Notes: generated from the sequence alone by a model not told the origin. Counted from the first letter of the stretch, positions 26,554 through 36,209 are shown. The stretch: 64,000 nucleotides of DNA from an uncultured Allofournierella sp. (GCA_944382705.1 CALWNE010000016.1:30228-94227); one strand, 5' to 3'. Numbers and translations: made by a program.

Positions 26554-26979
26554 ATGACTTTGAATTCCAACGAAATTATGGAAATTCTGCCCCACCGCTT
26601 TCCCTTTCAGCTGGTGGACCGGATTACCGAATGTGTACCCGGCCAGATGGCCCAGGGCCGCAAATGTGTTACCGTAAACGAGCAGTTCTTTTGCGGTCAC
26701 TTCCCCCAAAAGCATGTAATGCCCGGTGTGCTGATTATCGAAGCCCTGGCCCAGGTGGGCGCCGTGGCTTTGCTGACCGAGCCGGAAAACAAGGGCAAAA
26801 TCGTGTTTTTTGGCGGCATTAAAAGCGCACGCTTTAAGCGTCAGGTGGTGCCTGGTGATGTGCTGGAATTGCACTGCGAACTCACCGACCGCCGGGGCCC
26901 CATGGGCTTTGGCAAGGCCGTAGCCAAGGTGGATGGGCAGATTGCCGCCATTGCCGAGCTTACCTTTGCCATTGGTTGA
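26554..26979 (+). CDS. fabZ: 3-hydroxyacyl-ACP dehydratase
   Basis: A 141-residue hot-dog fold enzyme that dehydrates beta-hydroxyacyl-ACP. It carries 'LPHRFPFQLVDRI' and the active-site segment 'GHFPQKHVMPGVLIIEALAQ' with His49 and Glu63. GGGAGGAG lies at the end of fabF, five bases before the stop. In organisms lacking FabA a FabZ relative may also isomerise; nothing in the sequence shows this. Confidence 0.95.
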   Translation: MTLNSNEIMEILPHRFPFQLVDRITECVPGQMAQGRKCVTVNEQFFCGHFPQKHVMPGVLIIEALAQVGAVALLTEPENKGKIVFFGGIKSARFKRQVVPGDVLELHCELTDRRGPMGFGKAVAKVDGQIAAIAELTFAIG

Positions 26980-27004
26980 TTTACCGTTGATTCCTTGGTA
27001 TAAT
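26976..27004 (+). promoter_or_regulatory. Promoter of the MarR-type regulator
   Basis: TTGATT (26976-26981) overlaps the fabZ stop codon; 17-bp spacer; TATAAT (26999-27004). The regulator can therefore be made independently of the operon. Confidence 0.7.
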
Positions 27005-27081
27005 ATACGGAAAACTGCCTGTTTTTTGCGCACTGCATCCAAATGGGTATCGTTGACCTCATTCGCAAAGGAGCTAAATCA

Positions 27082-27561
27082 ATGCTGGACCAGGCATTTG
27101 CAGATGTTTATTCAAAATTCAAGCTGCACTTTTACCAAAAAGTGTTTGCCCGCTTTCAGGACCGGGAGGCCAGTCTAACCACGGTGGAAACCTTTTGCAT
27201 GGAAATCATTCAGGCACTGGGCAAGCCCACTGTTAATGAATTTGCCAGTTTTGTGCAGATTTCCCCTCCCAACGCTGCTTACAAGGTAAACAGCCTGATT
27301 AAAAAAGGCTACCTGAAAAAAATTCGTTCCAGCAGCGACCGCCGGGAATACCACCTGGTCATTACACAAAAGTACGAGGATTATTATAACATCAGCTACA
27401 ACTATCTGTCCACCGTAATGGATCGCATCAAGGAGCGGTTTTCCCCTGCCGAGGTGCAGCGGATGGAGGAGATGCTCAACATTATCTCCCAGGAGCTGAT
27501 GCCGGAAATTCCCCTTCGTTCGCCCAATGCCAACCACTTTGCCATCAAGCAAAAAGGTTGA
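27082..27561 (+). CDS. MarR-family regulator at the end of the fatty acid cluster
   Basis: A 159-residue winged-helix protein. The DNA-binding part runs 'PTVNEFASFVQISPPNAAYKVNSLIKKGYLKKIRSSSDRREYHLVIT', a clear MarR helix-turn-helix and wing with the Asp-Arg-Arg tip. Long helices at both ends would form the dimer. The start at 27082 has AAAGGAG at the right distance; an upstream ATG lacks one. FabT, a MarR protein, represses fatty acid genes in streptococci, so a similar role here is likely from location, but direct similarity to FabT was not measured. It has its own promoter and a terminator behind it. Confidence 0.85.
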   Translation: MLDQAFADVYSKFKLHFYQKVFARFQDREASLTTVETFCMEIIQALGKPTVNEFASFVQISPPNAAYKVNSLIKKGYLKKIRSSSDRREYHLVITQKYEDYYNISYNYLSTVMDRIKERFSPAEVQRMEEMLNIISQELMPEIPLRSPNANHFAIKQKG

Positions 27562-27571
27562 CATTTGCCGC

Positions 27572-27618
27572 AAAAGCCTTTATTGCACTGCCTGTGTAGT
27601 GCGGTAAGGGCTTTTATG
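27572..27618 (+). terminator. Terminator of the fatty acid cluster
   Basis: AAAAGCC...GCACT / AGTGC...GGCTTTT inverted repeat, about ten bases after the regulator stop. Confidence 0.7.
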
Positions 27619-27695
27619 CGTGTTACTTCCCACTTTTCCAGGAGCTGTTTTTTTACAGGCACGCTCCATCATTTTTGCTTTTGGAGGCAATCTCT

Positions 27696-29240
27696 ATGAG
27701 TGTTACAGTAAAGCGAGCATTGGAACTGCCCAGCCTGCGTCAAGCTGTTGTGCTTGCCGGTCAGTCCTGTCTGGACCGCCCCATCACTGGGGTAACAGTA
27801 TTTGAACCCGCCTGCCCTAGCCCGGAACCCGGTGCCTTTGAAGGCGGCGAACTGGTACTTACCTGTTTTTCCACCATGGTACAGAACCCTCAGTCCCAGT
27901 GCGATGCGCTGCGCAGCCTTTCGGCCGCTGGCCAGTCTGCTCTTGTTCTGTTTTATGTAGGCATAGTAATGCCGGAAGTTCCTCAAGAGCTGGTACAGCT
28001 GGCTCAGGAACTGGAGTTTCCTCTGCTGGTCATGCCTGCCCAGCAGGCACTCCGGTACAGCGAAGTAATCAGCGATGTGATGGAGGCTATCCTGCTGGAC
28101 CAAACCGACGACAGCCACCTGCTGGGGGATGTGGTGGAGCACATGACCCTGCTTCCCGCTCACCAGCAAACGGTGGACACGGTACTCCAGCTGGTAAGCG
28201 ACCGGCTGCGTGCCACCGTGCTGCTGTTGGACGGCGAGGGCCAGGTGCTGGGTGCCGCTGCATGGCCCCGGGGCATCCAAACCGATGTGGCAGATTTGCT
28301 GCTCCAGGCCCGGCAGGGCGACGCAGATCAATGCTGCCGCATGAATATCTCGGTGGCAGATAAAGCACCCATGGAACTTTACCTGCTCAAAGGCGGCCGT
28401 CCTTTAAGCAGCGAAGCCCAGCAGCAGGTGCAAAATATCCTGTGCATGGCCGTGGACCGATGGAGCTTTAAGCACGCCGAACTGGCCATTGAGGAGCTGT
28501 TGCGGGCTATTTTAAAGGATGAACCCATCAAAATGCGCCGGATGGCTGCCCTGTTCCGGCTGGATGTTGCCTCTATTCACTGTATGTGGATTTTAAGCCC
28601 GGTACAGCCCCGCCATCGTGACAGCTTTCTGCAAAAGGCCCCTGCTCTGGCCACCCAGCTGCTGGAGCCCTGCTGCCAGGCCATGGTCACCGGCAGCTAC
28701 CAGGATTTTGTGGTTGTGATGGCCGATAACGGCATTTTTGGGCCCAGCGGCCAGGCTCTTGCTCAGGAGCTTCAAAATCAACTGGCACAGCAGGGTTTGC
28801 CCTGTGTGATTACCTGCTGCCAGGGATTGGAAAGCACCAACCAGGTGCGGCAGGCCTTTTTGCGTTGTGCCGAGGGGCTGCCCAGCGCCCACTCCATCTG
28901 GCCGCAGAGCACTTTTTACACCCAGGGCGAAATTGATTTTGCCCTTTACTGCAAAAACCATCTGGCACAGGACGAAGCCTGTGTGGCAGACTGCCGTGCC
29001 GCTTTGGCTCCTCTGCAAGCTCCCGGCGACGACCTGCCTTTAGTGGAAACGCTGGCCGTGTATCTGCTGGATGCCCAGCAAAGTATCTCCCGTTGTGCCC
29101 AGCTTCTGTTTTTGCACAAAAACACCGTAAAATACCGCTACCAGCAAATCAGCCACCGGCTGGGTTATGACCCTGACCGCCTGCCCGAAATGAGTGCACT
29201 CTACCGGGCGGTGGCATTGTACCGGCTGCTGCGCAATTAA
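27696..29240 (+). CDS. PucR-family transcriptional regulator
   Basis: A 514-residue regulator. The N-terminal 130 residues match the PucR sensor domain ('VKRALELPSLRQAVVLAG', then 'FEGGELVLTCFSTM'), a middle region follows, and the C terminus is a PucR-type HTH: 'LAVYLLDAQQSISRCAQLLFLHKNTVKYRYQQI'-like sequence (about residues 455-490). TTGGAGG precedes the start at 27696. PucR proteins control purine breakdown, transport and other nitrogen uses. No permease or deaminase lies beside it, so the regulon is unknown. Confidence 0.88.
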   Translation: MSVTVKRALELPSLRQAVVLAGQSCLDRPITGVTVFEPACPSPEPGAFEGGELVLTCFSTMVQNPQSQCDALRSLSAAGQSALVLFYVGIVMPEVPQELVQLAQELEFPLLVMPAQQALRYSEVISDVMEAILLDQTDDSHLLGDVVEHMTLLPAHQQTVDTVLQLVSDRLRATVLLLDGEGQVLGAAAWPRGIQTDVADLLLQARQGDADQCCRMNISVADKAPMELYLLKGGRPLSSEAQQQVQNILCMAVDRWSFKHAELAIEELLRAILKDEPIKMRRMAALFRLDVASIHCMWILSPVQPRHRDSFLQKAPALATQLLEPCCQAMVTGSYQDFVVVMADNGIFGPSGQALAQELQNQLAQQGLPCVITCCQGLESTNQVRQAFLRCAEGLPSAHSIWPQSTFYTQGEIDFALYCKNHLAQDEACVADCRAALAPLQAPGDDLPLVETLAVYLLDAQQSISRCAQLLFLHKNTVKYRYQQISHRLGYDPDRLPEMSALYRAVALYRLLRN

Positions 29241-29419
29241 GCAAAGCCATTTGGGGCAAATTCGGCCACTTTTCTCCGTTACTGTTTGTAAAAAGCAGCT
29301 TTGTTTTTACAATTTATTCGCTGTTTTTTCACAGATTTGGCTTACTATAAAACCAAAACCAGCTTACTGCTGCGCCTATCTTTCTCCCAGCGGTATTTCG
29401 TTTTAAAAGGAGGCACACT

Positions 29420-29914
29420 GTGGATACTTTGGCACTGGATCTTTTGCTAACCCACGGCAGAGAACTGCTCTCTTCCCCTTTGCTGCTGCAAGAAAAACAG
29501 TTCATCCAACATGGCAGCATCAACTGCTATGACCACTCGGTGGCCGTGGCTTGGGTTAGCATTCAACTGGCCCTGCGCACCAAGGCGAAGGTGGATTTTT
29601 CCAGCCTGGTACGAGGTGCTTTGCTGCATGATTATTTTTTGTATGACTGGCACGAAAAAGATGCCTCCCACCGCTGGCATGGCCTTTTTCATCCCGCCCG
29701 TGCTGTGCAGAATGCCCAGCGGGATTTTGGCCTGAACGCCATCGAAATGGATATCATTGCAAAGCATATGTTCCCACTTACCTTGCAGCCACCCCGCTGC
29801 AAGGAAGCGGTTCTTGTAACCTGTGCCGATAAAATTTGTGCCTGCGCCGAGATATTTTCTTGCTGCCTGTATCGCCTGCCAGAAACTGTTCTGGCTGCGC
29901 CTGGGGTTCTTTGA
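29420..29914 (+). CDS. HD-domain phosphohydrolase family protein
   Basis: A 164-residue cytoplasmic protein starting at GTG, with AAAAGGAGG upstream. The HD metal-binding pattern is present: 'NCYDHSVAVA' (His39), 'GALLHDYFLYDW' (His70-Asp71), 'HGLFHP' and a distal 'TCADKICA' Asp. This arrangement is typical of uncharacterised HD hydrolases of Clostridia that act on phosphomonoesters or nucleotides. The substrate cannot be inferred. A 20-bp hairpin follows. Confidence 0.8.
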   Translation: MDTLALDLLLTHGRELLSSPLLLQEKQFIQHGSINCYDHSVAVAWVSIQLALRTKAKVDFSSLVRGALLHDYFLYDWHEKDASHRWHGLFHPARAVQNAQRDFGLNAIEMDIIAKHMFPLTLQPPRCKEAVLVTCADKICACAEIFSCCLYRLPETVLAAPGVL

Positions 29915-29977
29915 GCCTACGGGGTGCACCCTTCCGATACTTTTGTGCCACCCAGGCAAACCAAAATAAATAAGCAA

Positions 29978-30020
29978 GCAAATAACGCCTGGCGCATTAA
30001 ATGCGCCAGGCGTTATTTGC
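29978..30020. terminator. Strong hairpin after the HD-domain gene
   Basis: Perfect 20-bp inverted repeat (29978-29997 / 30001-30020) with a three-base loop. T-run is weak on both sides, so factor-independent termination is likely but not textbook. Confidence 0.6.
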
Positions 30021-30219
30021 AGGATTGTTTCTTGAGATATCTTCATAAAGAAAGCCCGCTTCGCAAAGCGAAAGGAGGAGGAGGGCATTGAATATCTCTC
30101 ACACATGAAAAAGAAAGTGTAACCTTCTTGCAATTAAATTGTAACTAATTTGAAATCTTTTGTCAAGGGGGTTCCGTAAAGTTTTCTCATGATTTTTATC
30201 CCTGTTGTGCCCCCTTTCG

Positions 30220-30247
30220 TTGCCCCGTCTGCTGTGCCATGGTATAA
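30220..30247 (+). promoter_or_regulatory. Promoter of the DUF6897-type gene
   Basis: TTGCCC (30220-30225), 16-bp spacer, TATAAT (30242-30247), about 50 bases before the TTG start. Confidence 0.55.
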
Positions 30248-30297
30248 TAACATCATCCACAAAAGTTCCTCTGCGCCAACTCAAGGAGGATGAAGCG

Positions 30298-30633
30298 TTG
30301 AATTCTTATCTGATTATTTTTGTGATTGTTATGGCTATTTATCTGTGCCAGCGTCAGGTGACTTACGGATTTTTAACCAGACATCTGCACAGCAAACAAA
30401 GGAGGGCTCCTATCATGCGTACATTGGCCGCTAAATTTGTGGGCAAAGAATGTTACATCTACACCCTATCCAACTATTCTTACTGCCGGGGCACAATTTT
30501 GGAAGTGGGCGAAACCGGCCTTCTTGTATCCGACCGCAACAACACCACTTCTTTAATCAATCTGGATTTAATTGTACGCATCAGCGAGGTACCGGCCAAA
30601 AGGTCAAAAGCCAAAAAATCCGACCCTGTTTGA
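30298..30633 (+). CDS. Small membrane-associated DUF6897-type protein
   Basis: A 111-residue protein that most probably starts at TTG 30298, eight bases after AGGAGG. An N-terminal hydrophobic helix ('LIIFVIVMAIYLC') is followed by a basic linker and a small beta-rich domain beginning 'LAAKFVGKECYIYTLSNYSY', which resembles DUF6897. A second ATG ('MRTLAAKF', 30415) also has AAAGGAGG-like bases upstream, so a shorter soluble product could be made as well. Function unknown. A terminator follows at 30652-30690. Confidence 0.65.
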   Translation: MNSYLIIFVIVMAIYLCQRQVTYGFLTRHLHSKQRRAPIMRTLAAKFVGKECYIYTLSNYSYCRGTILEVGETGLLVSDRNNTTSLINLDLIVRISEVPAKRSKAKKSDPV

Positions 30634-30651
30634 TGGAAACTGCATCCCATT

Positions 30652-30690
30652 AAGAAGTGTGTTCTTTTTTGATACACGCTTCTTTTTTTG
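30652..30690 (+). terminator. Terminator of the DUF6897-type gene
   Basis: AAGAAGTGTGT (30652-30662) / ACACGCTTCTT (30674-30684) followed by T7. Confidence 0.8.
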
Positions 30691-30924
30691 TGGTTTTTTT
30701 GCAATATAAGTACTACTTTGTCGTCTTTTTGGGCGTTCTGCTTGATTTGCACACACATGGACCCCAAAAGTTTGGCGGCACCGTATTTTGTATTTTTGCG
30801 CAGAATGTGTTACACTTTTAAAAACCCCTTTTTATTCTTGCTGTGCCTTTGCCGCACCGCAAGGGTACAGCGTTTATGGGGCGATTTTGTGTAAGAATGT
30901 GTAAACAAAAAGGAGACACGCATT

Positions 30925-32427
30925 ATGGCATATTATTTTGAGCAGCCCTCCCGCACTTTTGGCGAGTACCTGCTGGTACCCGGCTATTCTTCCTCCGCTT
31001 GTGTGCCGGACGCTGTAAGTCTGAAAACCCCTTTGGTGAAATACCGTAAAGGCCAGGAAGACTGCCCCCTTGCCATGAATATCCCCATGGTAAGCGCCAT
31101 CATGCAGTCGGTATCCGGCGAACGGCTGGCCATTGCCTTGGCCAAGCAGGGCGGCGTTTCCTTTATTTATGGTTCTCAGTCCATTGAGGACGAGGCCGCC
31201 ATGGTTGCCCGGGTAAAGGGCTACAAAAAAGGCTTTGTTACCAGCGATTCCAACCTGAAACCCACCGCAACTCTGGCGGATGTGCTGGCCCTGAAAGAAA
31301 AAACCGGCCATTCTACCGTAGCCATCACCGAAGACGGCACTCCCCATGGCAAACTGCTGGGCATTGTAGCCAGCCGTGATTACCGGGTAAGCCGCATGGA
31401 GATGAGCGAGCCTGTGGCCAACTTTATGACTCCGCTGGAAAAGCTGGTTATCGCTCCCGAAACCACCAGCCTGAAGGAAGCCAACGATATTATCTGGGAC
31501 AACAAGATCAATTCCCTGCCCCTGGTGGACAGCGAAGGACACCTGAAATACATGGTGTTCCGCAAGGACTACGACAGCCACAAGGAAAACATGAACGAGC
31601 TGTTGGACGCCAACAAGAGCTATGTGGTGGGCGCCGGCATTAACACCCGTGACTATGCCGAGCGTGTTCCCGCTCTCATCGAAGCCGGTGTGGATGTGCT
31701 GTGCATCGACTCCTCCGAAGGCTTTTCCGAGTGGCAGAGCCGCACCATTGCATGGATTCGTGAGCGCTATGGCGATTCTGTAAAGGTGGGCGCAGGCAAT
31801 GTGGTGGACCGTGAGGGCTTCCGCTTTTTGGCCGAGGCAGGCGCCGACTTCATCAAGGTTGGCATCGGCGGCGGTTCCATCTGCATCACCCGTGAGACCA
31901 AGGGTATTGGCCGTGGTCAGGCTACCGCTGTTATCGAGGTTGCTGCTGCCCGTGATGAATACTACCGTGAAACCGGCATCTATATCCCCATCTGCTCTGA
32001 CGGTGGTATCGTGCACGACTACCACATCACCCTGGCCCTGGCCATGGGTGCCGACTTTGTAATGCTGGGCCGTTACTTTGCCCGCTTTGACGAGAGCCCC
32101 ACAAACAAGCTGCGCATCAACGGCAGCTATGTGAAGGAGTACTGGGGCGAAGGCTCCAACCGTGCCCGCAACTGGCAGCGGTATGACCTGGGCGGTTCCA
32201 GCAAGCTGAGCTTTGAGGAAGGCGTAGACAGTTATGTTCCCTACGCTGGCAGCCTGGCCGATGGCGTGGGTACCACCCTGTATAAGGTGCGCAGCACCAT
32301 GTGCAACTGCGGTGCACTCACCATTCCTGAATTGCAGGAGAAGGCCCGCCTGACGGTTGTTTCCTCCACCAGCATTGTGGAAGGCGGCAGCCATGATGTT
32401 ATCCTCAAAAACAACCCCAACAACTAA
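30925..32427 (+). CDS. guaB: IMP dehydrogenase
   Basis: A 500-residue enzyme that oxidises IMP to XMP with NAD+, the committed step of GMP formation. The (beta/alpha)8 barrel is interrupted by a pair of CBS domains (about residues 105-215). The catalytic loop is '[15 protein letters not shown]' with Cys320; the usual threonine after the Cys is isoleucine here, a variant known in one GuaB subgroup. The flap has '[12 protein letters not shown]', unlike the E. coli 'RYFQ' type. AAAGGAG precedes the start. It links functionally to xpt in the same window. Confidence 0.92.
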   Translation: MAYYFEQPSRTFGEYLLVPGYSSSACVPDAVSLKTPLVKYRKGQEDCPLAMNIPMVSAIMQSVSGERLAIALAKQGGVSFIYGSQSIEDEAAMVARVKGYKKGFVTSDSNLKPTATLADVLALKEKTGHSTVAITEDGTPHGKLLGIVASRDYRVSRMEMSEPVANFMTPLEKLVIAPETTSLKEANDIIWDNKINSLPLVDSEGHLKYMVFRKDYDSHKENMNELLDANKSYVVGAGINTRDYAERVPALIEAGVDVLCIDSSEGFSEWQSRTIAWIRERYGDSVKVGAGNVVDREGFRFLAEAGADFIKVGIGGGSICITRETKGIGRGQATAVIEVAAARDEYYRETGIYIPICSDGGIVHDYHITLALAMGADFVMLGRYFARFDESPTNKLRINGSYVKEYWGEGSNRARNWQRYDLGGSSKLSFEEGVDSYVPYAGSLADGVGTTLYKVRSTMCNCGALTIPELQEKARLTVVSSTSIVEGGSHDVILKNNPNN

Positions 32428-32435
32428 TTAACAAA

Positions 32436-32466
32436 AGGCAGGCGGCCTTTGGCTGCCTGTCTTTTT
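32436..32466 (+). terminator. Terminator of guaB
   Basis: AGGCAG (32436-32441) / CTGCCT (32453-32458) with a GGCC/GGCT inner pairing, followed by GTCTTTTT. Confidence 0.7.
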
Positions 32467-32475
32467 ATACCCAAC

Positions 32476-32521
32476 AAAAAATCACCCGGTCTGCCCTGTT
32501 ACGGCCTGCCGGGTGATTTTT
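32476..32521 (-). terminator. Terminator of the serC-serA-DUF1015 unit
   Basis: AAAAATCACCCGG / CCGGGTGATTTTT 13-bp inverted repeat right after the DUF1015 stop on the minus strand. Confidence 0.85.
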
Positions 32522-32523
32522 AT

Positions 32524-33849
32524 TTACAGTTTATGGTGGGGCTGCGGCTGAATGCGCCTTGCTTCCAGGTAATAGCGTTTATCCTGTGCACGGCCCATGG
32601 AAAAAGTCTTGCGAGGCAGCACGCCGTCCTTTATGACTCCCTCAAAAATCTGCCGTTTTTCCAAATCAGGCAGGATAAAGCCCACGCAGTCCGGCTCGGC
32701 GGCCAGGCTGCACAGCGTATCTTCACCATGGATGTAGTCCAGCCGCAGCTTGGGCTGCTGTGCCAGATAGTCATCCAAAAAGGCTTGAATGGCACCAATG
32801 GGCAGTGCCCAGGGGCTTTGTTTCAGCTGCATCCAGCACCGTTGCTGGCCAGCCACCAAGGGAATGGTCCAGCCATCCGGCTGGGTAGGCTGTTCCCAAA
32901 ACTCCACCTGTGCTCCATGCTTTTTAAAGAAAGCCTGGGCCTGCTGCTGTACCTGCTGTAAGCTGGCACCAAACAGCAACCGATGGATGGGTTCTATCTC
33001 CAGGCTTTGCTGGTTCAGGTTTACCAGTTCCGCCAACACCCAGCGAGCCGGGTGCTGCTGCCGCTCTTCTGGGGTAAGCTCTTTGCGAATTTCCTCCCAG
33101 CTGGCCTTTGCTGCTGCCATGGAGTGGTTTCCGTCTCCGGTGGCAAACAAAACCGGCGACATATCCTCCGAAATGCCATAGCGGCTGGCAAATCGTTCCG
33201 GCTGGGCCAGTTGAACCAAGGCCTGCTGCACCTGCTGAGTCAAAGGCCCTTCCGGTACAAACCAGCCTGTAACCCTGCCTCCCCCAGCCAGCAAGGGCAC
33301 ATCGTACACCTGCTGCAATTGGGTTGTCATCTCCACCAAAGGCTGAATGACGGTGTCTTCCGGGTCATCCACCAGCAAAAGAATATGGGGCAGCTCCAAG
33401 CTGGCTTTTTTGCGCACCGCCAGCCGCTGGGGAATCCGCTCCTCCACGGTTTTTTCGGTGGGGCGGATGGCGCCTTCGGCACCTTCCCGATAGTCGTAGG
33501 CTTCCAGATCAAAGGCCATTACCAAACCGGTACGGGGCTGGTTCATGCCTTCCATCTGCCGCTGTACCAGCATCATGCCTGGCGGTGTGGGCAGCAGAAG
33601 GCCCTGCCGCTGATAGGCTTCCATCGTATCCCAAACCGCTTGCATCCGCTGGTGCGCATCCGGCTCTTCCAGCCAGACTTCTGGCAGAATCAACCGCAGT
33701 GTACTGGGGTTTTGACCCACCTGCTCCTCCAGCTGATTCCAGTACTCCGGCTGGGATGTATATTGATCGCAGGCCACCACTGCCCAGCGGGTTAAATCGA
33801 TCCCCTGGCGGGGCAGCAGCATGGGAACTGCTTTGGTGTAATGTTCCAT
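32524..33849 (-). CDS. DUF1015 family protein
   Basis: A 441-residue cytoplasmic protein of the DUF1015 family, recognised by 'WAVVACDQYTSQPEYW' near the N terminus and 'ATGDGNHSMAAAK' in the middle. The function of the family is not established. It follows serA with about 30 bases between, and is commonly found beside serA/serC in Clostridia, so it is presumed to serve serine metabolism. No signal peptide is present. Confidence 0.88.
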   Translation of the reverse strand: MEHYTKAVPMLLPRQGIDLTRWAVVACDQYTSQPEYWNQLEEQVGQNPSTLRLILPEVWLEEPDAHQRMQAVWDTMEAYQRQGLLLPTPPGMMLVQRQMEGMNQPRTGLVMAFDLEAYDYREGAEGAIRPTEKTVEERIPQRLAVRKKASLELPHILLLVDDPEDTVIQPLVEMTTQLQQVYDVPLLAGGGRVTGWFVPEGPLTQQVQQALVQLAQPERFASRYGISEDMSPVLFATGDGNHSMAAAKASWEEIRKELTPEERQQHPARWVLAELVNLNQQSLEIEPIHRLLFGASLQQVQQQAQAFFKKHGAQVEFWEQPTQPDGWTIPLVAGQQRCWMQLKQSPWALPIGAIQAFLDDYLAQQPKLRLDYIHGEDTLCSLAAEPDCVGFILPDLEKRQIFEGVIKDGVLPRKTFSMGRAQDKRYYLEARRIQPQPHHKL

Positions 33850-33880
33850 TGTGCTTTTCTCCCTGTTCGTTCGCTTTCCA

Positions 33881-35023
33881 TCAATCCAGCAGCCGCACCC
33901 TGGTTACGCCGGGCAGGGCTTGTAGCCTGGCCAGCTGTTCCTGGGTGGGGCGCTGTCTCAAATCTGCCACAAGGCAGCTGTATGTTCCGTTGCAGGCACT
34001 TGCCTGCCGGTCCACAGCCAACCCCTCCAGCAGCTGCTGGGGGTTTACAGCAAGGCCCAGTACGCACAGGCGGGGGCGCTGGGTGCGGGGGCCCAGAGTG
34101 CAGGCGGGGTAGTTTACGCTATTGCGCAGCGTTCCCTCCTCCAGATATGCTTTGAGCTGGTCCACGGCCATGATGGCGCAGTTATCCTCCGACTCCTGGG
34201 TGGATGCCCCCAGGTGAGGCAGCACCAGGGTGCGGGGCATCCGGGCAGAAACAGGATTGGGGAAATCCGTCACATATCCCCCCAGCTTGCCCTGCTGCAA
34301 CGCCTGTTCCAGGGCCAGTTCGTCCACCAGCTTATCACGGGAGAAGTTTAGCAGCACTGCGTTGGGTTTCATGGTATCCAGCACAGCCTGGTTAATCATG
34401 CCGGCATTATCGGCCAGCAAGGGCAGATGGAGGGTAATGTAATCACAGCAGGCATACAGCTCCTCAGGGCTTTCCAGCAGCCGCATCCGCTCATCCAGGC
34501 CGGGCACAGTGCCATCTCCCATAGGCAGTGTATAGCCCCAAACCTCCATGCCCAGAGCCAGGGCTGCATTGGCAACTTTTACACCAATGTTGCCCAGGCC
34601 CACCACACCCATTCGCTTGCCCTGAATTTCGGTACCTGCAAACTGTTTTTTTGCTTTTTCGGTGTTTTTTGCCAGTTCGGGGTCCTGGCTGTTCTGCCGG
34701 GTCCAGGCAATGCCGCCCACCACATCACGGGCGCTTAACAGCAGAGCAGCCAGTACCAGCTCTTTTACGCCATTGGCGTTTGCGCCGGGGGTATTGAACA
34801 CCACAATGCCCTGCTGAGCACACTCGTCCAGAGGGATGTTGTTTACGCCCGCACCAGCTCGGCCAATGGCCAGCAGCTGGGGCGGAAACTTTTGTCCGTG
34901 CAAATCTGCACTGCGCACCAAAGCCAGGTTTGCCTGCTCTAAATCGGCAGTCATTTGATAGTCAGCTCCAAAGCCTTGCAGACCCACCTGTGCAATGGGG
35001 TTCAAACAGGTTACATACGGCAT
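33881..35023 (-). CDS. serA: D-3-phosphoglycerate dehydrogenase
   Basis: A 380-residue NAD-dependent enzyme starting serine synthesis from 3-phosphoglycerate. The Rossmann motif is 'VGLGNIGVKVAN', the substrate/catalytic loops include 'GRAGAGVNNIPLDECAQQGI' and 'PHLGASTQESEDN' (His). A C-terminal ACT-like domain ends 'GVTRVRLLD', which may allow serine feedback. The start at 35023 has GGAGGG; a longer frame extends into the serC spacer. Only about 14 bases separate it from serC. Confidence 0.93.
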   Translation of the reverse strand: MPYVTCLNPIAQVGLQGFGADYQMTADLEQANLALVRSADLHGQKFPPQLLAIGRAGAGVNNIPLDECAQQGIVVFNTPGANANGVKELVLAALLLSARDVVGGIAWTRQNSQDPELAKNTEKAKKQFAGTEIQGKRMGVVGLGNIGVKVANAALALGMEVWGYTLPMGDGTVPGLDERMRLLESPEELYACCDYITLHLPLLADNAGMINQAVLDTMKPNAVLLNFSRDKLVDELALEQALQQGKLGGYVTDFPNPVSARMPRTLVLPHLGASTQESEDNCAIMAVDQLKAYLEEGTLRNSVNYPACTLGPRTQRPRLCVLGLAVNPQQLLEGLAVDRQASACNGTYSCLVADLRQRPTQEQLARLQALPGVTRVRLLD

Positions 35024-35036
35024 ACAAATTCCCTCC

Positions 35037-36119
35037 TCAACGGTTGTTCTGTTCAAATTCTTTCATAAAGTCCACCAGCGCCTGTACGCCTTCCACCGGC
35101 ATGGCGTTGTAGATGGAAGCACGCATACCGCCCACGGTGCGATGGCCTTTCAGGTTTACCAGGCCACGGGCAGCGGCTTCCTTTACAAACTGGGCATCCA
35201 GCTGGGGATTGCCGGTTACAAAGGGCACATTCATGAGCGAACGGTCCTTGGCATCCACGGTTCCCCGAAACAGGCTGCTCTCATCCAGGAAGTCATACAG
35301 CAGCTTTGCTTTGTGCTGGTTGCGCTGCCCCATAGCCTCCAAACCGCCCAGCTGGTTAATCCAGCGGAAGACCTGACCGCACACATAGATGTTGTAGCAG
35401 GGAGGGGTGTTGTACAGAGAGTTATTGTCTGCATGGATTTTGTACTGCAGCATGGTGGGAACAAACTCGGGCACCTGCTCAGGAATCAAATCCTCCCGTA
35501 CAATCACAACCACCAGGCCAGCGGGGCCGATGTTTTTTTGTGCCCCTGCAAACAGCAGACCATAGCGGCTTATATCCATGGGTTCCGACAAAAAGCAGGA
35601 GGACACATCCGACACCAAAGTTTTGCCCTTGGTGTTGGGCAGGGTATGGAACTTGGTGCCGTAGATGGTGTTGTTTTCACAGATATACACATAATCTGCA
35701 TCCGGCGAAATGGGCAGGTCGGTGCAGTCCGGCAGGTAGGCAAATCCTCTGTCCTCGCTGGATGCAATCTTGTTGGCTTTACCGTACTTCTGGGCCTCCT
35801 GCCAGGCCTTTTTGGCCCACTGGCCGGTAACGATAAAGTCCGCAACGCCGTTCTTCATCAGGTTCATGGGAACCATGGCAAACTGCTGGGAAGCACCACC
35901 CTGCAAAAACAGCACTTTATAGTTGGCAGGCAGATTGAGCAGCTTTGCCAGCTCCTCCTGTGCCTGGTTCAGAATCTCCTCAAAGACGGAGGATCGGTGA
36001 CTCATCTCCATCACGCTCATGCCGCAACCCTTGTAGTCCAGCATTTCTGCCCTACACTGCTCCAGTACCTCCTGAGGCAGCATCGCCGGGCCAGCCGAAA
36101 AGTTGTATACTCGGTTCAC
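35037..36119 (-). CDS. serC: Phosphoserine aminotransferase
   Basis: A 360-residue PLP enzyme converting 3-phosphohydroxypyruvate to phosphoserine. 'YNFSAGPAMLP' opens the protein, 'LFLQGGASQQF' binds PLP and Lys195 in 'FAGAQKNIGPAG' forms the Schiff base. It starts at GTG, with AAGGAG upstream. First gene of the serC-serA-DUF1015 unit; a probable promoter (TTCACT, 17 bp, TATTAT) is at 36181-36209 on the minus strand. No serB is seen nearby. Confidence 0.94.
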   Translation of the reverse strand: MNRVYNFSAGPAMLPQEVLEQCRAEMLDYKGCGMSVMEMSHRSSVFEEILNQAQEELAKLLNLPANYKVLFLQGGASQQFAMVPMNLMKNGVADFIVTGQWAKKAWQEAQKYGKANKIASSEDRGFAYLPDCTDLPISPDADYVYICENNTIYGTKFHTLPNTKGKTLVSDVSSCFLSEPMDISRYGLLFAGAQKNIGPAGLVVVIVREDLIPEQVPEFVPTMLQYKIHADNNSLYNTPPCYNIYVCGQVFRWINQLGGLEAMGQRNQHKAKLLYDFLDESSLFRGTVDAKDRSLMNVPFVTGNPQLDAQFVKEAAARGLVNLKGHRTVGGMRASIYNAMPVEGVQALVDFMKEFEQNNR

Positions 36120-36209
36120 TCTAATCCACTCCTTCTTTGATGTTTCGCAAATCCGCTTTTTGCTTCTCTGCTTTAATTGAATAATACATTAACATATTTA
36201 ATCAGTGAA

